Positions 1 to 6,743 are shown, counted from the first letter of the stretch. The stretch is 9,574 bases of DNA from Methanobrevibacter sp. (GCA_016838945.1 JADLKP010000068.1:1-9574), one strand, 5' to 3'. The notes: generated by a model not told the origin, from the letters alone. Numbers and translations are program-made.

Positions 1-61
1 TTTTTCTTAAACCATTTTTATTTTTTTAAATATTTTAAAAAATTTTATTAATGAAGCAATT

Positions 62-77
62 CAAAATTTATTTAAAT
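62..77 (+). promoter_or_regulatory. Candidate promoter (TATA box) of the DUF2284 gene
   Basis: An A-run (63-66, possible BRE) is followed by TTTATTTAAA at 67-76. It lies about 45 nt before the preferred ATG at 122, which would put transcription start near 98-100 and give a leader of roughly 20-25 nt. The spacer is so AT-rich that chance TATA-like matches are common, so this is a candidate only. Confidence 0.35.
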
Positions 78-121
78 GACCCTTAATCAAGATGATATTT
101 TTTAAAATTTTGGGTGATTTT

Positions 122-664
122 ATGATTAGTTTATTTGAATTAACAGAAGAGATTAAAAAAATAACAAAGGATTATAAAGGTTTTAAATTTGAATATATTG
201 ACACAAGCACTATTGTAGTTGAGCCATGGACAAGATTAAAATGTCAATATGGGTGCCCTAACTACGGTAAAACACTTGTATGTCCGCCTTATACTCCAAA
301 AGCAGAGGAATTTCTAGGAATGGTAAATTCTTATAAGACAGCCATTTTATTTGAAATCAGCTTGGCTTCTCTTGAAGATGATATTGGAGGAATCTCTAAA
401 ATATCCGTGGATATTGAGAATTGCTGTGCTCATTTCGGTTATTATAAAGCCTTTGGAATGGGTGCTGGACCATGTATGGTCTGCAATTCCAAAGGAGAAG
501 AATGTGATTTGGAAAAGTGCAAGTATCCAAATGAGGCTCGCCCATCTGGTGAAGCATGCGGTGTGGATATTCATAAGACCATTGAAAATAATGGATATGA
601 TGTTTTGGGAATAGATGAAGAAAATAACAGCTATTTCTGTTATGGTATAGTTTTATTAGAATAA
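122..664 (+). CDS. DUF2284 family cysteine-rich, predicted metal-binding protein
   Basis: This 180-residue soluble protein has the cysteine layout of the DUF2284 family: an N-terminal CxxxC (C41, C45) followed by C54 in a CPP motif, then a GAGPCxxC segment (C118, C121), C128, C133 and an RPSGEACGVD segment with C146. These cysteines suggest a metal or Fe-S site, but the family has no established reaction and I assign none. No signal peptide or membrane segment is visible. An in-frame ATG at 92 would add ten residues, but ATG 122 is preferred because GGTGAT (113-118) sits 3 nt before it, the same arrangement seen at other starts here, whereas ATG 92 has no ribosome binding site. The gene stands alone, 150 nt before gap. 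Family assignment is fairly firm; function is unknown. Confidence 0.85.
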   Translation: MISLFELTEEIKKITKDYKGFKFEYIDTSTIVVEPWTRLKCQYGCPNYGKTLVCPPYTPKAEEFLGMVNSYKTAILFEISLASLEDDIGGISKISVDIENCCAHFGYYKAFGMGAGPCMVCNSKGEECDLEKCKYPNEARPSGEACGVDIHKTIENNGYDVLGIDEENNSYFCYGIVLLE

Positions 665-680
665 AACAAATATTCTATTA

Positions 681-710
681 CTTTATTTCTTCTTTTAAGC
701 TACTTTTTTT
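681..710 (+). terminator. Oligo-T terminator after the DUF2284 gene
   Basis: Two pyrimidine-rich T stretches lie within 50 nt of the stop codon, the second an uninterrupted run of seven or more T at about 704-710. There is no convincing stem. This fits the intrinsic U-tract termination usual in archaea. Confidence 0.5.
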
Positions 711-720
711 GGATTGAATA

Positions 721-768
721 TTAAATTATATATAGATTAAATAATAAAACTTAAATTATATAATCATT
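721..768 (+). promoter_or_regulatory. Tandem TATA-like elements upstream of gap
   Basis: The 12-mer TTAAATTATATA occurs at 721-732 and again at 751-762, exactly 30 nt apart. The downstream copy would place transcription start near 785, giving a leader of about 30 nt before ATG 815; the upstream copy would start about 30 nt earlier. Either or both could be used. An abundant glycolytic/gluconeogenic enzyme would be expected to have a strong promoter. Confidence 0.4.
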
Positions 769-814
769 GAATTGATTTTTTATAAATTTTAATATTCTTT
801 AAGGAAGTTTAAAA

Positions 815-1831
815 ATGAAATCTGTAGCTATTAATGGATTTGGAACTATTGGTAAAAGAGTAGCTGATGCTGTAGCTGCTCAAGATGATATGAAAGTTAT
901 TGGTGTAAGTAAAACTAGGCCTAACTTTGAAGCAAAAACTGCTGTAGAAGAAAAGGGATACCCTTTATACATTGGAATTCCAGAAAGGGAGGGTCTCTTT
1001 AAAGAAGCAGGAATTGAAATTGCAGGTACTGTTGAAGATATGGTTCAGGAAGCAGATATTGTTGTTGATTGTACTCCTGGAAACATCGGACCTCAAAACC
1101 TTGAAATGTATAAAAAAGCAGGTGTAAAAGCTATTTACCAAGGTGGAGAAGATCATGAATTAACTGGATTATCCTTCAACTCCTTCTCTAACTATGATGA
1201 TTCATATGGTGCAAACTATGCAAGAGTAGTATCCTGTAACACTACCGGTTTAACCCGTACCTTACACACTCTCAATCCATTAGTTGACATTAAAAAAGTT
1301 CGTGCTGTAATGGTTAGAAGAGGATCTGACCCCTCTGAAATTAAAAAAGGCCCTATCAACGCTATTGTACCTAACCCTCCAAAAGTACCTTCTCACCACG
1401 GTCCTGATGTACAGACTGTAATGAAAGGTATTGACGTTACCACAATGGCTTTACTCGTTCCTACCACTTTAATGCACCAACATAACCTTATGGTTGAAAT
1501 TGGCAATGAAGTTAGCAATGATGAAGTAATTGATGTACTTGAAAAACGTTCCAGAGTTATGGTGGTTGAAGTGGCAGCAGGCCTTGACTCAACTGCAGCA
1601 CTTATGGAATATGCTAAAGATTTAGGAAGAAGCAGAAACGATTTATACGAAATTCCTGTATGGAAAGAATCCATCAACGTAGTAGGAAATGAATTGTTCT
1701 ACATGCAAGCAGTACACCAAGAATCTGATGTAGTGCCTGAAAATGTAGATGCTATACGTGCAATGTTGGAAATGGAATCTGATAATGAAAAATCCATTGC
1801 TAAAACCAACAAAGCTATGGGAATTTTATAA
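815..1831 (+). CDS. gap: Glyceraldehyde-3-phosphate dehydrogenase, archaeal phosphorylating type
   Basis: This enzyme interconverts glyceraldehyde 3-phosphate and 1,3-bisphosphoglycerate using NAD(P). In an autotrophic methanogen it works mainly in gluconeogenesis, in the cytoplasm. The 338-residue product starts with the Rossmann motif INGFGTIGKRVADAV (residues 7-21). The catalytic cysteine is C141 in SCNTTGLTRT (140-149), and the likely partner histidine lies in MHQHN (H221 or H223). Length and motifs match the archaeal class rather than the bacterial/eukaryotic one. The start is well supported: AAGGAAG (801-807) lies 7 nt before ATG 815 and the Rossmann fold begins at once. Codon use looks selective, with many AAC, ACC, GGT and CGT codons, as in highly expressed genes. 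It appears monocistronic, with tandem TATA-like elements before it and a hairpin terminator after it. Confidence 0.97.
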   Translation: MKSVAINGFGTIGKRVADAVAAQDDMKVIGVSKTRPNFEAKTAVEEKGYPLYIGIPEREGLFKEAGIEIAGTVEDMVQEADIVVDCTPGNIGPQNLEMYKKAGVKAIYQGGEDHELTGLSFNSFSNYDDSYGANYARVVSCNTTGLTRTLHTLNPLVDIKKVRAVMVRRGSDPSEIKKGPINAIVPNPPKVPSHHGPDVQTVMKGIDVTTMALLVPTTLMHQHNLMVEIGNEVSNDEVIDVLEKRSRVMVVEVAAGLDSTAALMEYAKDLGRSRNDLYEIPVWKESINVVGNELFYMQAVHQESDVVPENVDAIRAMLEMESDNEKSIAKTNKAMGIL

Positions 1832-1856
1832 ATCACTATAATTTCAGATAATAATT

Positions 1857-1899
1857 AATTAAATAGAACTATTCTATTTAATTTTCTTACTTTTTTTCT
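1857..1899 (+). terminator. Hairpin plus T-tract terminator after gap
   Basis: A perfect 10-bp inverted repeat, AATTAAATAG (1857-1866) and CTATTTAATT (1874-1883), encloses a 7-nt loop. It is followed by TTCTTACTTTTTTTCT to 1899. It starts 26 nt after the gap stop codon. The stem is all A/T except one G:C pair, so the T-tract may do most of the work. Confidence 0.65.
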
Positions 1900-1986
1900 A
1901 AATCAAAAAAATTCATTATTTCTATTTAATTTATTTTAATTTCATTTTTTTATATTTTATCATTTTTAATTATTAATGGTGTTTTT

Positions 1987-2823
1987 ATGAAAGATAAGGT
2001 TATTTTTGGTCCAGCTGGAAAACCAATAGATTTTAATGGAAAGGCCCATGAGTCTCCAGAATTCTTAGGACCTTTAGGATTATATGCATTTGAATACCAG
2101 TCCACTTATGGTGTGAGAATTGGAGAATCCTCTGCACTTAAGCTTAGGGAATCTGCAGATGAAAATGGAGTCCTAATGTCTATGCATTGTCCTTATTATG
2201 TTAATGTCTGTTCTAAAGAGGAAGAAAAGATCGATAGCACAATAGACAGATTGGTTCAATCTGCAAAAGTTGGAGAATTCATGGGTGCATATAGACTTGT
2301 ATTCCATCCAGGATTTTATTCAGGCAGGAAACCTGAAGTCTGTATGGATCTGGCTAAAAAGACATACACAAGACTTCTTGAAAGATGTGAAGAGGAAGGA
2401 ATTGAAAACTTCACTTTTGCACCTGAAACAACTGGAAAACGTTCCCAATTAGGAAACATTGATGAGATCATTGAAATGTGTGCTAGCTTTGATCACTTCG
2501 AGCCTACAATCGACTTTGCACATGTCCATGCAAGGGGAAGAGGAATCTTGAATAAGAAAGAGGATTACAATTGCATATTCTCAAAGCTTGAAGACAATCT
2601 GGATATCGATAGGCTTCACTGTCATTTCACCACAATCGAGTATACTGATAAGGGTGAAAAGAAGCATCACACTTTAGCTGAAGATGATGCGTATGGTCCA
2701 TATATCAAGGATTTGCTTTTGAATCTGATTGAAAATGATTGGAAAGCCACCATCATTTGTGAAACTCCTTTAATCGACCAGGATGCCTTAAGAATGAAAC
2801 AGCTTTATGATGCTCTGATTTAG
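1987..2823 (+). CDS. Endonuclease IV-like TIM-barrel metalloprotein (AP endonuclease family 2 / xylose isomerase-like)
   Basis: The 278-residue protein follows the endonuclease IV pattern of metal ligands around a TIM barrel: H67 in HCPYYVN, H107 in FHPG, E147 in APETT, D176 and H179 in DFAHVH, H213 in HCHF, H228 in KKHHT and E259 in CETP. Family members cleave DNA at abasic sites during base-excision repair using three zinc ions. By spacing from the HCHF histidine, the position that holds the zinc ligand Asp229 in Escherichia coli Nfo is K226 here. The third metal site may therefore be altered, and AP endonuclease activity is not assured. GGTG (1978-1981) lies 5 nt before ATG 1987 and supports the start. 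The gene appears monocistronic, between gap and the AAA ATPase. An unrelated sugar-isomerase-like role for this barrel is possible but less likely. Confidence 0.8.
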   Translation: MKDKVIFGPAGKPIDFNGKAHESPEFLGPLGLYAFEYQSTYGVRIGESSALKLRESADENGVLMSMHCPYYVNVCSKEEEKIDSTIDRLVQSAKVGEFMGAYRLVFHPGFYSGRKPEVCMDLAKKTYTRLLERCEEEGIENFTFAPETTGKRSQLGNIDEIIEMCASFDHFEPTIDFAHVHARGRGILNKKEDYNCIFSKLEDNLDIDRLHCHFTTIEYTDKGEKKHHTLAEDDAYGPYIKDLLLNLIENDWKATIICETPLIDQDALRMKQLYDALI

Positions 2824-2892
2824 ATTATTTTAGGCAAATTCCTTAAAAAATTTTATAAATCTCTTTAAAATTTTAAAACTTAATTCCTTTAT

Positions 2893-2907
2893 GAAAATAT
2901 TTAAATA
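2893..2907 (+). promoter_or_regulatory. Candidate BRE/TATA promoter of the AAA ATPase gene
   Basis: GAAAATATTTAAATA reads as a purine-rich BRE followed by a TATA box. It would place transcription start near 2930 and give a leader of 50-60 nt. A second AT-rich element, AATAATATATTA, lies at about 2914-2925. Candidate by pattern only. Confidence 0.35.
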
Positions 2908-2974
2908 ATGTTAATAATATATTAAGTAATCTAAACAATAATAAAAAATTTTAATTATTTTAAACATTTAATTT

Positions 2975-2989
2975 GATGTGATAAATGTG
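2975..2989 (+). promoter_or_regulatory. Ribosome binding site that decides between two GTG starts
   Basis: GATGTGAT (2975-2982) is followed by AAAT and GTG (2987-2989). The identical octamer lies 3 nt before the ATG of the precorrin-2 dehydrogenase gene (6078-6071, minus strand), and GGTGAT lies 3 nt before the DUF2284 start. The consistency makes GTG 2987 more likely than GTG 2978, which would have no recognisable site of its own. Confidence 0.5.
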
Positions 2990-4114
2990 AAATCTGAAAA
3001 TAAAAGTACAAATAAAAAGAAACCAGAAGTTTCCATCATAAGCAAAACTGCTTATAGTGAGAATGAAACCAAAGTTCTTGTATTGGAAACTGCAGGCTAT
3101 CCTTTTAATTTTGGTCTATTGGAAGGGCCTAATTTGGAAATATCTGATAAGGTGCTTTTTGAACAGTATGCTATAGACCAGTGGAGCGGCACATCAGTTA
3201 GAACTGGTTCCTATCTTTTTGACCAAAAGATCATACCAGATTTTGCATTTAAGATCATAACTGCATATCCTGAAGACTCTGTTATTGGAGAAAACACTTC
3301 AATCAAGATTGTCATTCCAGATGTGGAAAAGGTGGATTCAATAAAAAGAGTAAAATCCAATGTTTTCTTTGATGATGTTGTAGGTCAGGAAAATGCCAAA
3401 AAGAAATCAAAACTCATTTACAAATATCTTCAAGACCCAGAGAAGTTTGGTAATTGGGCTCCTAAGAATGTTCTGTTCTATGGTCTTCCAGGTACTGGAA
3501 AAACCATGCTTGCAAAGGCATTGTCAAATGAATTGAACATCAACTTATTCTTGGTTAAGGCAACCTCTTTAATCGGAGACCATGTTGGTGATGCAGCAAA
3601 TAAGATTCATGACTTATATGAAACTGCACTCAAATCAACCCCATCTCTGATTTTCATTGATGAGATTGATGCAATCGCATTACACAGATCTTTCCAATCA
3701 TTAAGGGGGGATGTTTCTGAAATCGTAAATTCCCTTTTAACTGAGATGGACGGAATCAATCCTAATGATGGTGTCGTAACAATTGCAGCAACCAATAATC
3801 CATCTTCAATCGATTTTGCAATCAGAAGTCGTTTTGAAGAGGAAATTGAATTCAAGTTGCCAAATGATGAAGAAAGAAGAGAAATTTTTGAGCTAAACCT
3901 CAATACCTTCCCAATGGATTATGATTTGGATATTGAAAAATTGGTGAAGCTTTCCAAAAGAATGTCCGGCAGGGACATAAAGGAAAAGATATTGAAGACT
4001 GCTCTTCATAATGCAATTATAAATGATAAAGAAAAAGTTACAATGGATGATGTTTATTTTGCATTGGATGTTAATAAGTATAAAAAAGAAGAAGTTAAAG
4101 GAATGTTTGAATAA
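2987..4114 (+). CDS. Single-domain AAA+ ATPase related to proteasomal/Cdc48-type ATPases, unusual N domain
   Basis: From GTG 2987 the product is 375 residues. Residues 1-120 are a predicted beta-rich N domain I cannot match to a named fold. The AAA module follows: Walker A GLPGTGKT (166-173), Walker B LIFIDE (221-226), sensor-1 region ATNNP (268-272), arginine-finger region IRSRF (279-283) and a sensor-2-like SGRDI (327-331). It resembles the archaeal proteins I recall as 26S protease regulatory subunit homologues (MJ1494/MTH1011 type) in length and single AAA domain, but lacks the N-terminal coiled coil of PAN. The expected aromatic pore loop reads DHVG, and the C terminus is MFE, close to a proteasome-docking HbYX tail. 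Substrates are unknown. GTG 2978, nine bases upstream, is in frame, but it lies inside TGTGAT, the apparent ribosome binding site for GTG 2987. Confidence 0.85.
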   Translation: MKSENKSTNKKKPEVSIISKTAYSENETKVLVLETAGYPFNFGLLEGPNLEISDKVLFEQYAIDQWSGTSVRTGSYLFDQKIIPDFAFKIITAYPEDSVIGENTSIKIVIPDVEKVDSIKRVKSNVFFDDVVGQENAKKKSKLIYKYLQDPEKFGNWAPKNVLFYGLPGTGKTMLAKALSNELNINLFLVKATSLIGDHVGDAANKIHDLYETALKSTPSLIFIDEIDAIALHRSFQSLRGDVSEIVNSLLTEMDGINPNDGVVTIAATNNPSSIDFAIRSRFEEEIEFKLPNDEERREIFELNLNTFPMDYDLDIEKLVKLSKRMSGRDIKEKILKTALHNAIINDKEKVTMDDVYFALDVNKYKKEEVKGMFE

Positions 4115-4120
4115 TCAACA

Positions 4121-4140
4121 TCCTTATTTTTTTTATTATT
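4121..4140 (+). terminator. Oligo-T terminator after the AAA ATPase gene
   Basis: A run of eight T (4127-4134) begins 12 nt after the stop codon and continues as TATTATT. No stem precedes it. The rest of the convergent spacer to 4192 is also T-rich on this strand. An 8-bp inverted repeat, ATTTTGAA (4138-4145) and TTCAAAAT (4185-4192), spans it, but the 39-nt loop makes a hairpin doubtful. The minus strand is A-rich here, so hemA has no obvious U-tract terminator. Confidence 0.55.
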
Positions 4141-4192
4141 TTGAATTTTTATCTATTTTTTTAATCTTTTGGTTTTATATTTTTTTCAAAAT

Positions 4193-5401
4193 TTAGTTTT
4201 TATCTATTTCTAAAATCATTTCACATATTTTTATGATATCTTCGTCGTTGTTTTTAGCTGTTTTTCTTATGTTTTCTGAAATATCATAAAATATTTTGTT
4301 GACTATGGACTGAGTCATCTTATCTATGGTTTTTATGTCCTTTGCATCTACCGCATTTAGTTTAACTATGCCTTTTTGGCTTTCACGCTGTCTTATCTCT
4401 TCCATAGACTCTCTTAAATTACCAAGTAATGAATTTATTTCAATTAAATTGAAGGATTCTTTAAGTAAATCAAACTCACTTCCGATGATCTTTTCCGCTT
4501 CAATGACTTCTTTCTCACGAAGCTTCTTATTTTTTTCTGCAATTCCCCTTAAGTCATCAATGTTAAACAGGTCTATGCCTATCTCCTTAATGTCATCTTC
4601 AATGTCTCTTGGATTTGCAATGTCAATGAAAATCATCTTTTTCGGGATTTGTTCATCAAATACCCTTAATAATCTTTTTTTGTTGATAATTGCATGGGGA
4701 GCTCCAGTGGAACTGATTACAAGGTCAGCATTGAGCAATTTTTCTTCTAAGTTATCAAAGAGTATTGCTTCACCTTCAAGCTCTTCAGCTAATTTGACTG
4801 CCTTATAGTATGTTCTGTTTGCAACAAAAATAGCTTTTAGGTTCTTTTCAGCCAATGCCTTTGCAACAAGGGTTCCCATCTTTCCTGCTCCAATGACAAG
4901 AACATTTTTGTCTTGCAAGTCTCCAAGATGCTCTTCTGCAAGGTCAACTGCTGCGGAACCAATGGAAATGGATCCTTGGTTGATTTTGGTCTTGTTTCTT
5001 ACAACTTGACCAACATGGATCGCCTTTGTGAAAACAGCATCCAATTTCTTGCCGCAGTGGCCTTCCCTTTCGCTTTTTCTTTTGGAATCCTTAACTTGGC
5101 CTAATATCTGGTCTTCACCAATGATCATGGATTCCAGACCGGAAGTCATTCGGAATAAATGCAATACTGCATCATCCCTATATTGGATTATGATATATTT
5201 GTTTTCACAATCCAAGTCCAAATCAATGCATTCATCAGTATAAAGGAAATATTCATATCTGTTGCATGTATTGATTTCAATATACTCTTTAATATCAATC
5301 TGTTCTTTTAAAGTAGAAAATAAGTCTTTTAAATCTTTTGATACCTTTTCCATAGTCTCTATGTCTGCAAGGGTATGGTCTACACGTATATTGATTATCA
5401 A
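4193..5401 (-). CDS. hemA: Glutamyl-tRNA reductase (TTG start)
   Basis: HemA reduces glutamyl-tRNA(Glu) with NADPH to glutamate-1-semialdehyde, the first committed step of tetrapyrrole synthesis by the C5 route. In methanogens this feeds coenzyme F430, cobamides and siroheme. The 402-residue protein has the catalytic cysteine C46 in NTCNRYE, the conserved block HLFRMTSGLESMIIGE (81-96), the NADPH-binding glycine motif VIGAGKMG (169-176), the conserved ANPRDI segment, and a C-terminal helical region of the kind used for dimerization. The start is TTG (5401-5399), supported by AAAGGAG (5416-5410) 8 nt upstream and by the protein beginning directly with the expected IINIRVDH strand; the next in-frame ATG would remove 16 residues. 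It follows the precorrin-2 dehydrogenase gene by 42 nt, so the two are probably cotranscribed. Confidence 0.96.
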   Translation of the reverse strand: MIINIRVDHTLADIETMEKVSKDLKDLFSTLKEQIDIKEYIEINTCNRYEYFLYTDECIDLDLDCENKYIIIQYRDDAVLHLFRMTSGLESMIIGEDQILGQVKDSKRKSEREGHCGKKLDAVFTKAIHVGQVVRNKTKINQGSISIGSAAVDLAEEHLGDLQDKNVLVIGAGKMGTLVAKALAEKNLKAIFVANRTYYKAVKLAEELEGEAILFDNLEEKLLNADLVISSTGAPHAIINKKRLLRVFDEQIPKKMIFIDIANPRDIEDDIKEIGIDLFNIDDLRGIAEKNKKLREKEVIEAEKIIGSEFDLLKESFNLIEINSLLGNLRESMEEIRQRESQKGIVKLNAVDAKDIKTIDKMTQSIVNKIFYDISENIRKTAKNNDEDIIKICEMILEIDKN

Positions 5402-5416
5402 TTTTGATTCTCCTTT
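5399..5416 (-). promoter_or_regulatory. Strong ribosome binding site fixing the hemA TTG start
   Basis: Read on the minus strand, AAAGGAG is separated by 8 nt from TTG, and no ATG or GTG is better placed. The strong site may compensate for the weak start codon. Confidence 0.75.
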
Positions 5417-5443
5417 ATTTAATGATATTTGGATATGAATTTT

Positions 5444-6067
5444 TTATGATAAGTTTGAGTTAATGAGATTTTCCACAAGTCCTTTTGCTTCATCCAATCT
5501 TTTTTCCTTTAGGCAATTCCTTATTTCATCGTTATTCAAGATAGTCTCAAGGCATTCCCTTCTAACCTTTTGGTCATCTATTTTTTCCTTCAGAATCTTT
5601 CTTGCATGATCTTGAAGTTTTATTTCAAGAATATCCTCTTCTGTAATGATGGTTTGTATCTTTTTTCTAAGTTCTCTTGCCATTAAAGGACTTTGCCCAT
5701 TTGTAAAAATGGATATCTCTATATCATCTATCAAGAAACTTGTAGGTGCTATTATATTTCCCTCTTCAGGTTTGTCTGCCCTGTTTATCAATTTTCCTTG
5801 ACTGATTGATGCAATGTATTCGCATAGCTTTTCATCACCGCTTGCGGTAATCACTATGTCGCTCCATTTAACCATTTCATCAAGGTCTTTTAAAGGTGTT
5901 AAAATAGCTCCTTTTTTAGTTAATTCTTCATCAATTGAATTTCCTGCCAATATGACATTGGCACCTTTATCCAAAAAGCGATGTGCTCTTCTTGTAGCCA
6001 CTTCTCCAGTACCTAAAATAAAAACATTCTTGTTTTCCACTTCAAAGAAAAGAGAAGTCAATCCCAT
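5444..6067 (-). CDS. sirC: Precorrin-2 dehydrogenase / sirohydrochlorin synthase (CysG N-terminal, Met8p-like)
   Basis: This NAD-dependent enzyme oxidises precorrin-2 to sirohydrochlorin, the branch point to siroheme, F430 and cobalt-corrinoids. The 207-residue protein has a Rossmann start with FILGTGEVATRRA (16-28), the family's active-site aspartate as D98 in NRADKPEEGN, and the conserved IFTNGQSPLMARELR block (120-134). A C-terminal helical region to about residue 200 matches the dimerization part of single-domain homologues; there is no uroporphyrinogen methyltransferase domain. Some Met8p/CysG relatives also chelate metal, and sequence alone cannot settle that here. ATG 6067 is preceded at 3 nt by GATGTGAT, a ribosome binding site seen elsewhere in the window. 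It is 42 nt before hemA and 143 nt after marker 9, across a spacer with three degenerate repeats. Gene symbols for this enzyme vary. Confidence 0.93.
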   Translation of the reverse strand: MGLTSLFFEVENKNVFILGTGEVATRRAHRFLDKGANVILAGNSIDEELTKKGAILTPLKDLDEMVKWSDIVITASGDEKLCEYIASISQGKLINRADKPEEGNIIAPTSFLIDDIEISIFTNGQSPLMARELRKKIQTIITEEDILEIKLQDHARKILKEKIDDQKVRRECLETILNNDEIRNCLKEKRLDEAKGLVENLINSNLS

Positions 6068-6089
6068 ATTATCACATCATTTATTTTTA

Positions 6090-6210
6090 TTCAATTATTT
6101 ATTGGATTATGATTGGTTAAAAGTTACTTTTATTCAATTGGTTTTGGATTGGATTTATTGGTTAAATTTTTTCAATTGATTTTTAGATTGGATTATGATT
6201 GATTAAAATT
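6090..6210 (-). repeat. Three degenerate ~40-bp direct repeats in the leader of the precorrin-2 dehydrogenase gene
   Basis: On the plus strand three units begin with TTCAATT at 6090, 6133 and 6171 and end with a (G/A)GTTAAA or GATTAAA element at about 6122, 6166 and 6207. The first and third also share GGATTATGATTG. Read in the direction of transcription, the spacer is rich in CAAT and AATCCAAT motifs and lies between the marker 9 stop and the precorrin-2 dehydrogenase start. It could be a protein-binding leader or simple repeat expansion; it encodes no protein. Confidence 0.6.
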
Positions 6211-6693
6211 TTATTTTTCTTCTAATTGTTTTAATTTAAGTAATTTTACAGCCATTCTTAAGTCATTGTTACAGTCTGCAAGTACCTTTTCAGCTTCAGC
6301 TTCACTGATGTCAAAGGTTTGTGAAAGTGCGAATACTGCTTCATTTGATGTAGGAGGGGTTCCTGCACTTAAGATTACTTCAGACAATTGTTTTTTAAGG
6401 TCCATATATTCCTCTTCGCTCATGCCGATTTGGTTTAAGGTCATGTCTCTTAAAGGACAAGGTTTTGAAGTTTTACAGCACCATACGAGTGAGCCAAAAC
6501 AGGTTGCTGGCCCTTCCCCTAATCTAGTTTCGCTTGCAAATTTTTGCTTAATGTCTAAGAATTCTTGAGGAGTCAATCCAACTTCCTTTAAAGCTCCCAT
6601 AATAGGGCAAGGTTTAACTGGAGGACAACAGAATGCGAGTCCTCTTACATCTCCTCCTCTACAAATATGTGACGGTGAATCTTCCCATACCAT
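6211..6693 (-). CDS. Methanogenesis marker 9 protein (duplicated Cys4 modules, UBA-like tail)
   Basis: The protein belongs to a family found in methanogens and defined by CC...KPCP motifs. The 160 residues hold two tandem modules. The first has C11, C22, C23 and C29; the second has C65, C72, C73 and C79. Each ends in PCP and is followed by a matching helical stretch (PCPIMGALKEVGLTPQEFLD and PCPLRDMTLNQIGMSEEEYM). Four cysteines per module suggest two Fe-S or metal sites. Residues 118-154 resemble a small UBA/TS-N-type three-helix domain. No reaction is known. AGAGG (6706-6701) lies 7 nt before ATG 6693 and fixes the start. Downstream come two tetrapyrrole genes and upstream the Mcr-activation gene atwA, hinting at a role around F430 or Mcr, but this is inference. 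Recognition rests on memory of the motif. Confidence 0.85.
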   Translation of the reverse strand: MVWEDSPSHICRGGDVRGLAFCCPPVKPCPIMGALKEVGLTPQEFLDIKQKFASETRLGEGPATCFGSLVWCCKTSKPCPLRDMTLNQIGMSEEEYMDLKKQLSEVILSAGTPPTSNEAVFALSQTFDISEAEAEKVLADCNNDLRMAVKLLKLKQLEEK

Positions 6694-6743
6694 AGTTTTT
6701 CCTCTAATTTTTAAATGATAATAATAGAAAATGTTGATTTTTT

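Noticed and set aside
92..121. Upstream ATG at 92 as the start of the DUF2284 protein
   Set aside because: It would add ten AT-rich-encoded residues without a ribosome binding site, and the GGTGAT at 113-118 serving ATG 122 would lie inside the coding sequence.
1857..1899. Riboswitch or structured RNA after gap
   Set aside because: The simple A/T stem followed by a T-tract just after a stop codon is fully explained as a terminator.
2978..2986. GTG 2978 as the start of the AAA ATPase
   Set aside because: This GTG is part of TGTGAT, the apparent ribosome binding site for GTG 2987. It cannot be excluded, and the difference is three residues.
2987..4114. The AAA ATPase as the proteasome-activating nucleotidase PAN
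   Set aside because: It lacks an N-terminal coiled coil and the aromatic pore loop, and its N domain differs.
4326..4808. 160-codon plus-strand open frame inside hemA
   Set aside because: It is antisense to a well-supported hemA frame, is dominated by Ser, Leu and Phe as antisense frames of AT-rich genes are, and has no ribosome binding site or family resemblance.
5814..6179. 121-codon plus-strand open frame across the start of the precorrin-2 dehydrogenase gene
   Set aside because: It is mostly antisense to a recognised enzyme, and its tail runs into the repeat-containing spacer, giving a low-complexity hydrophobic end.
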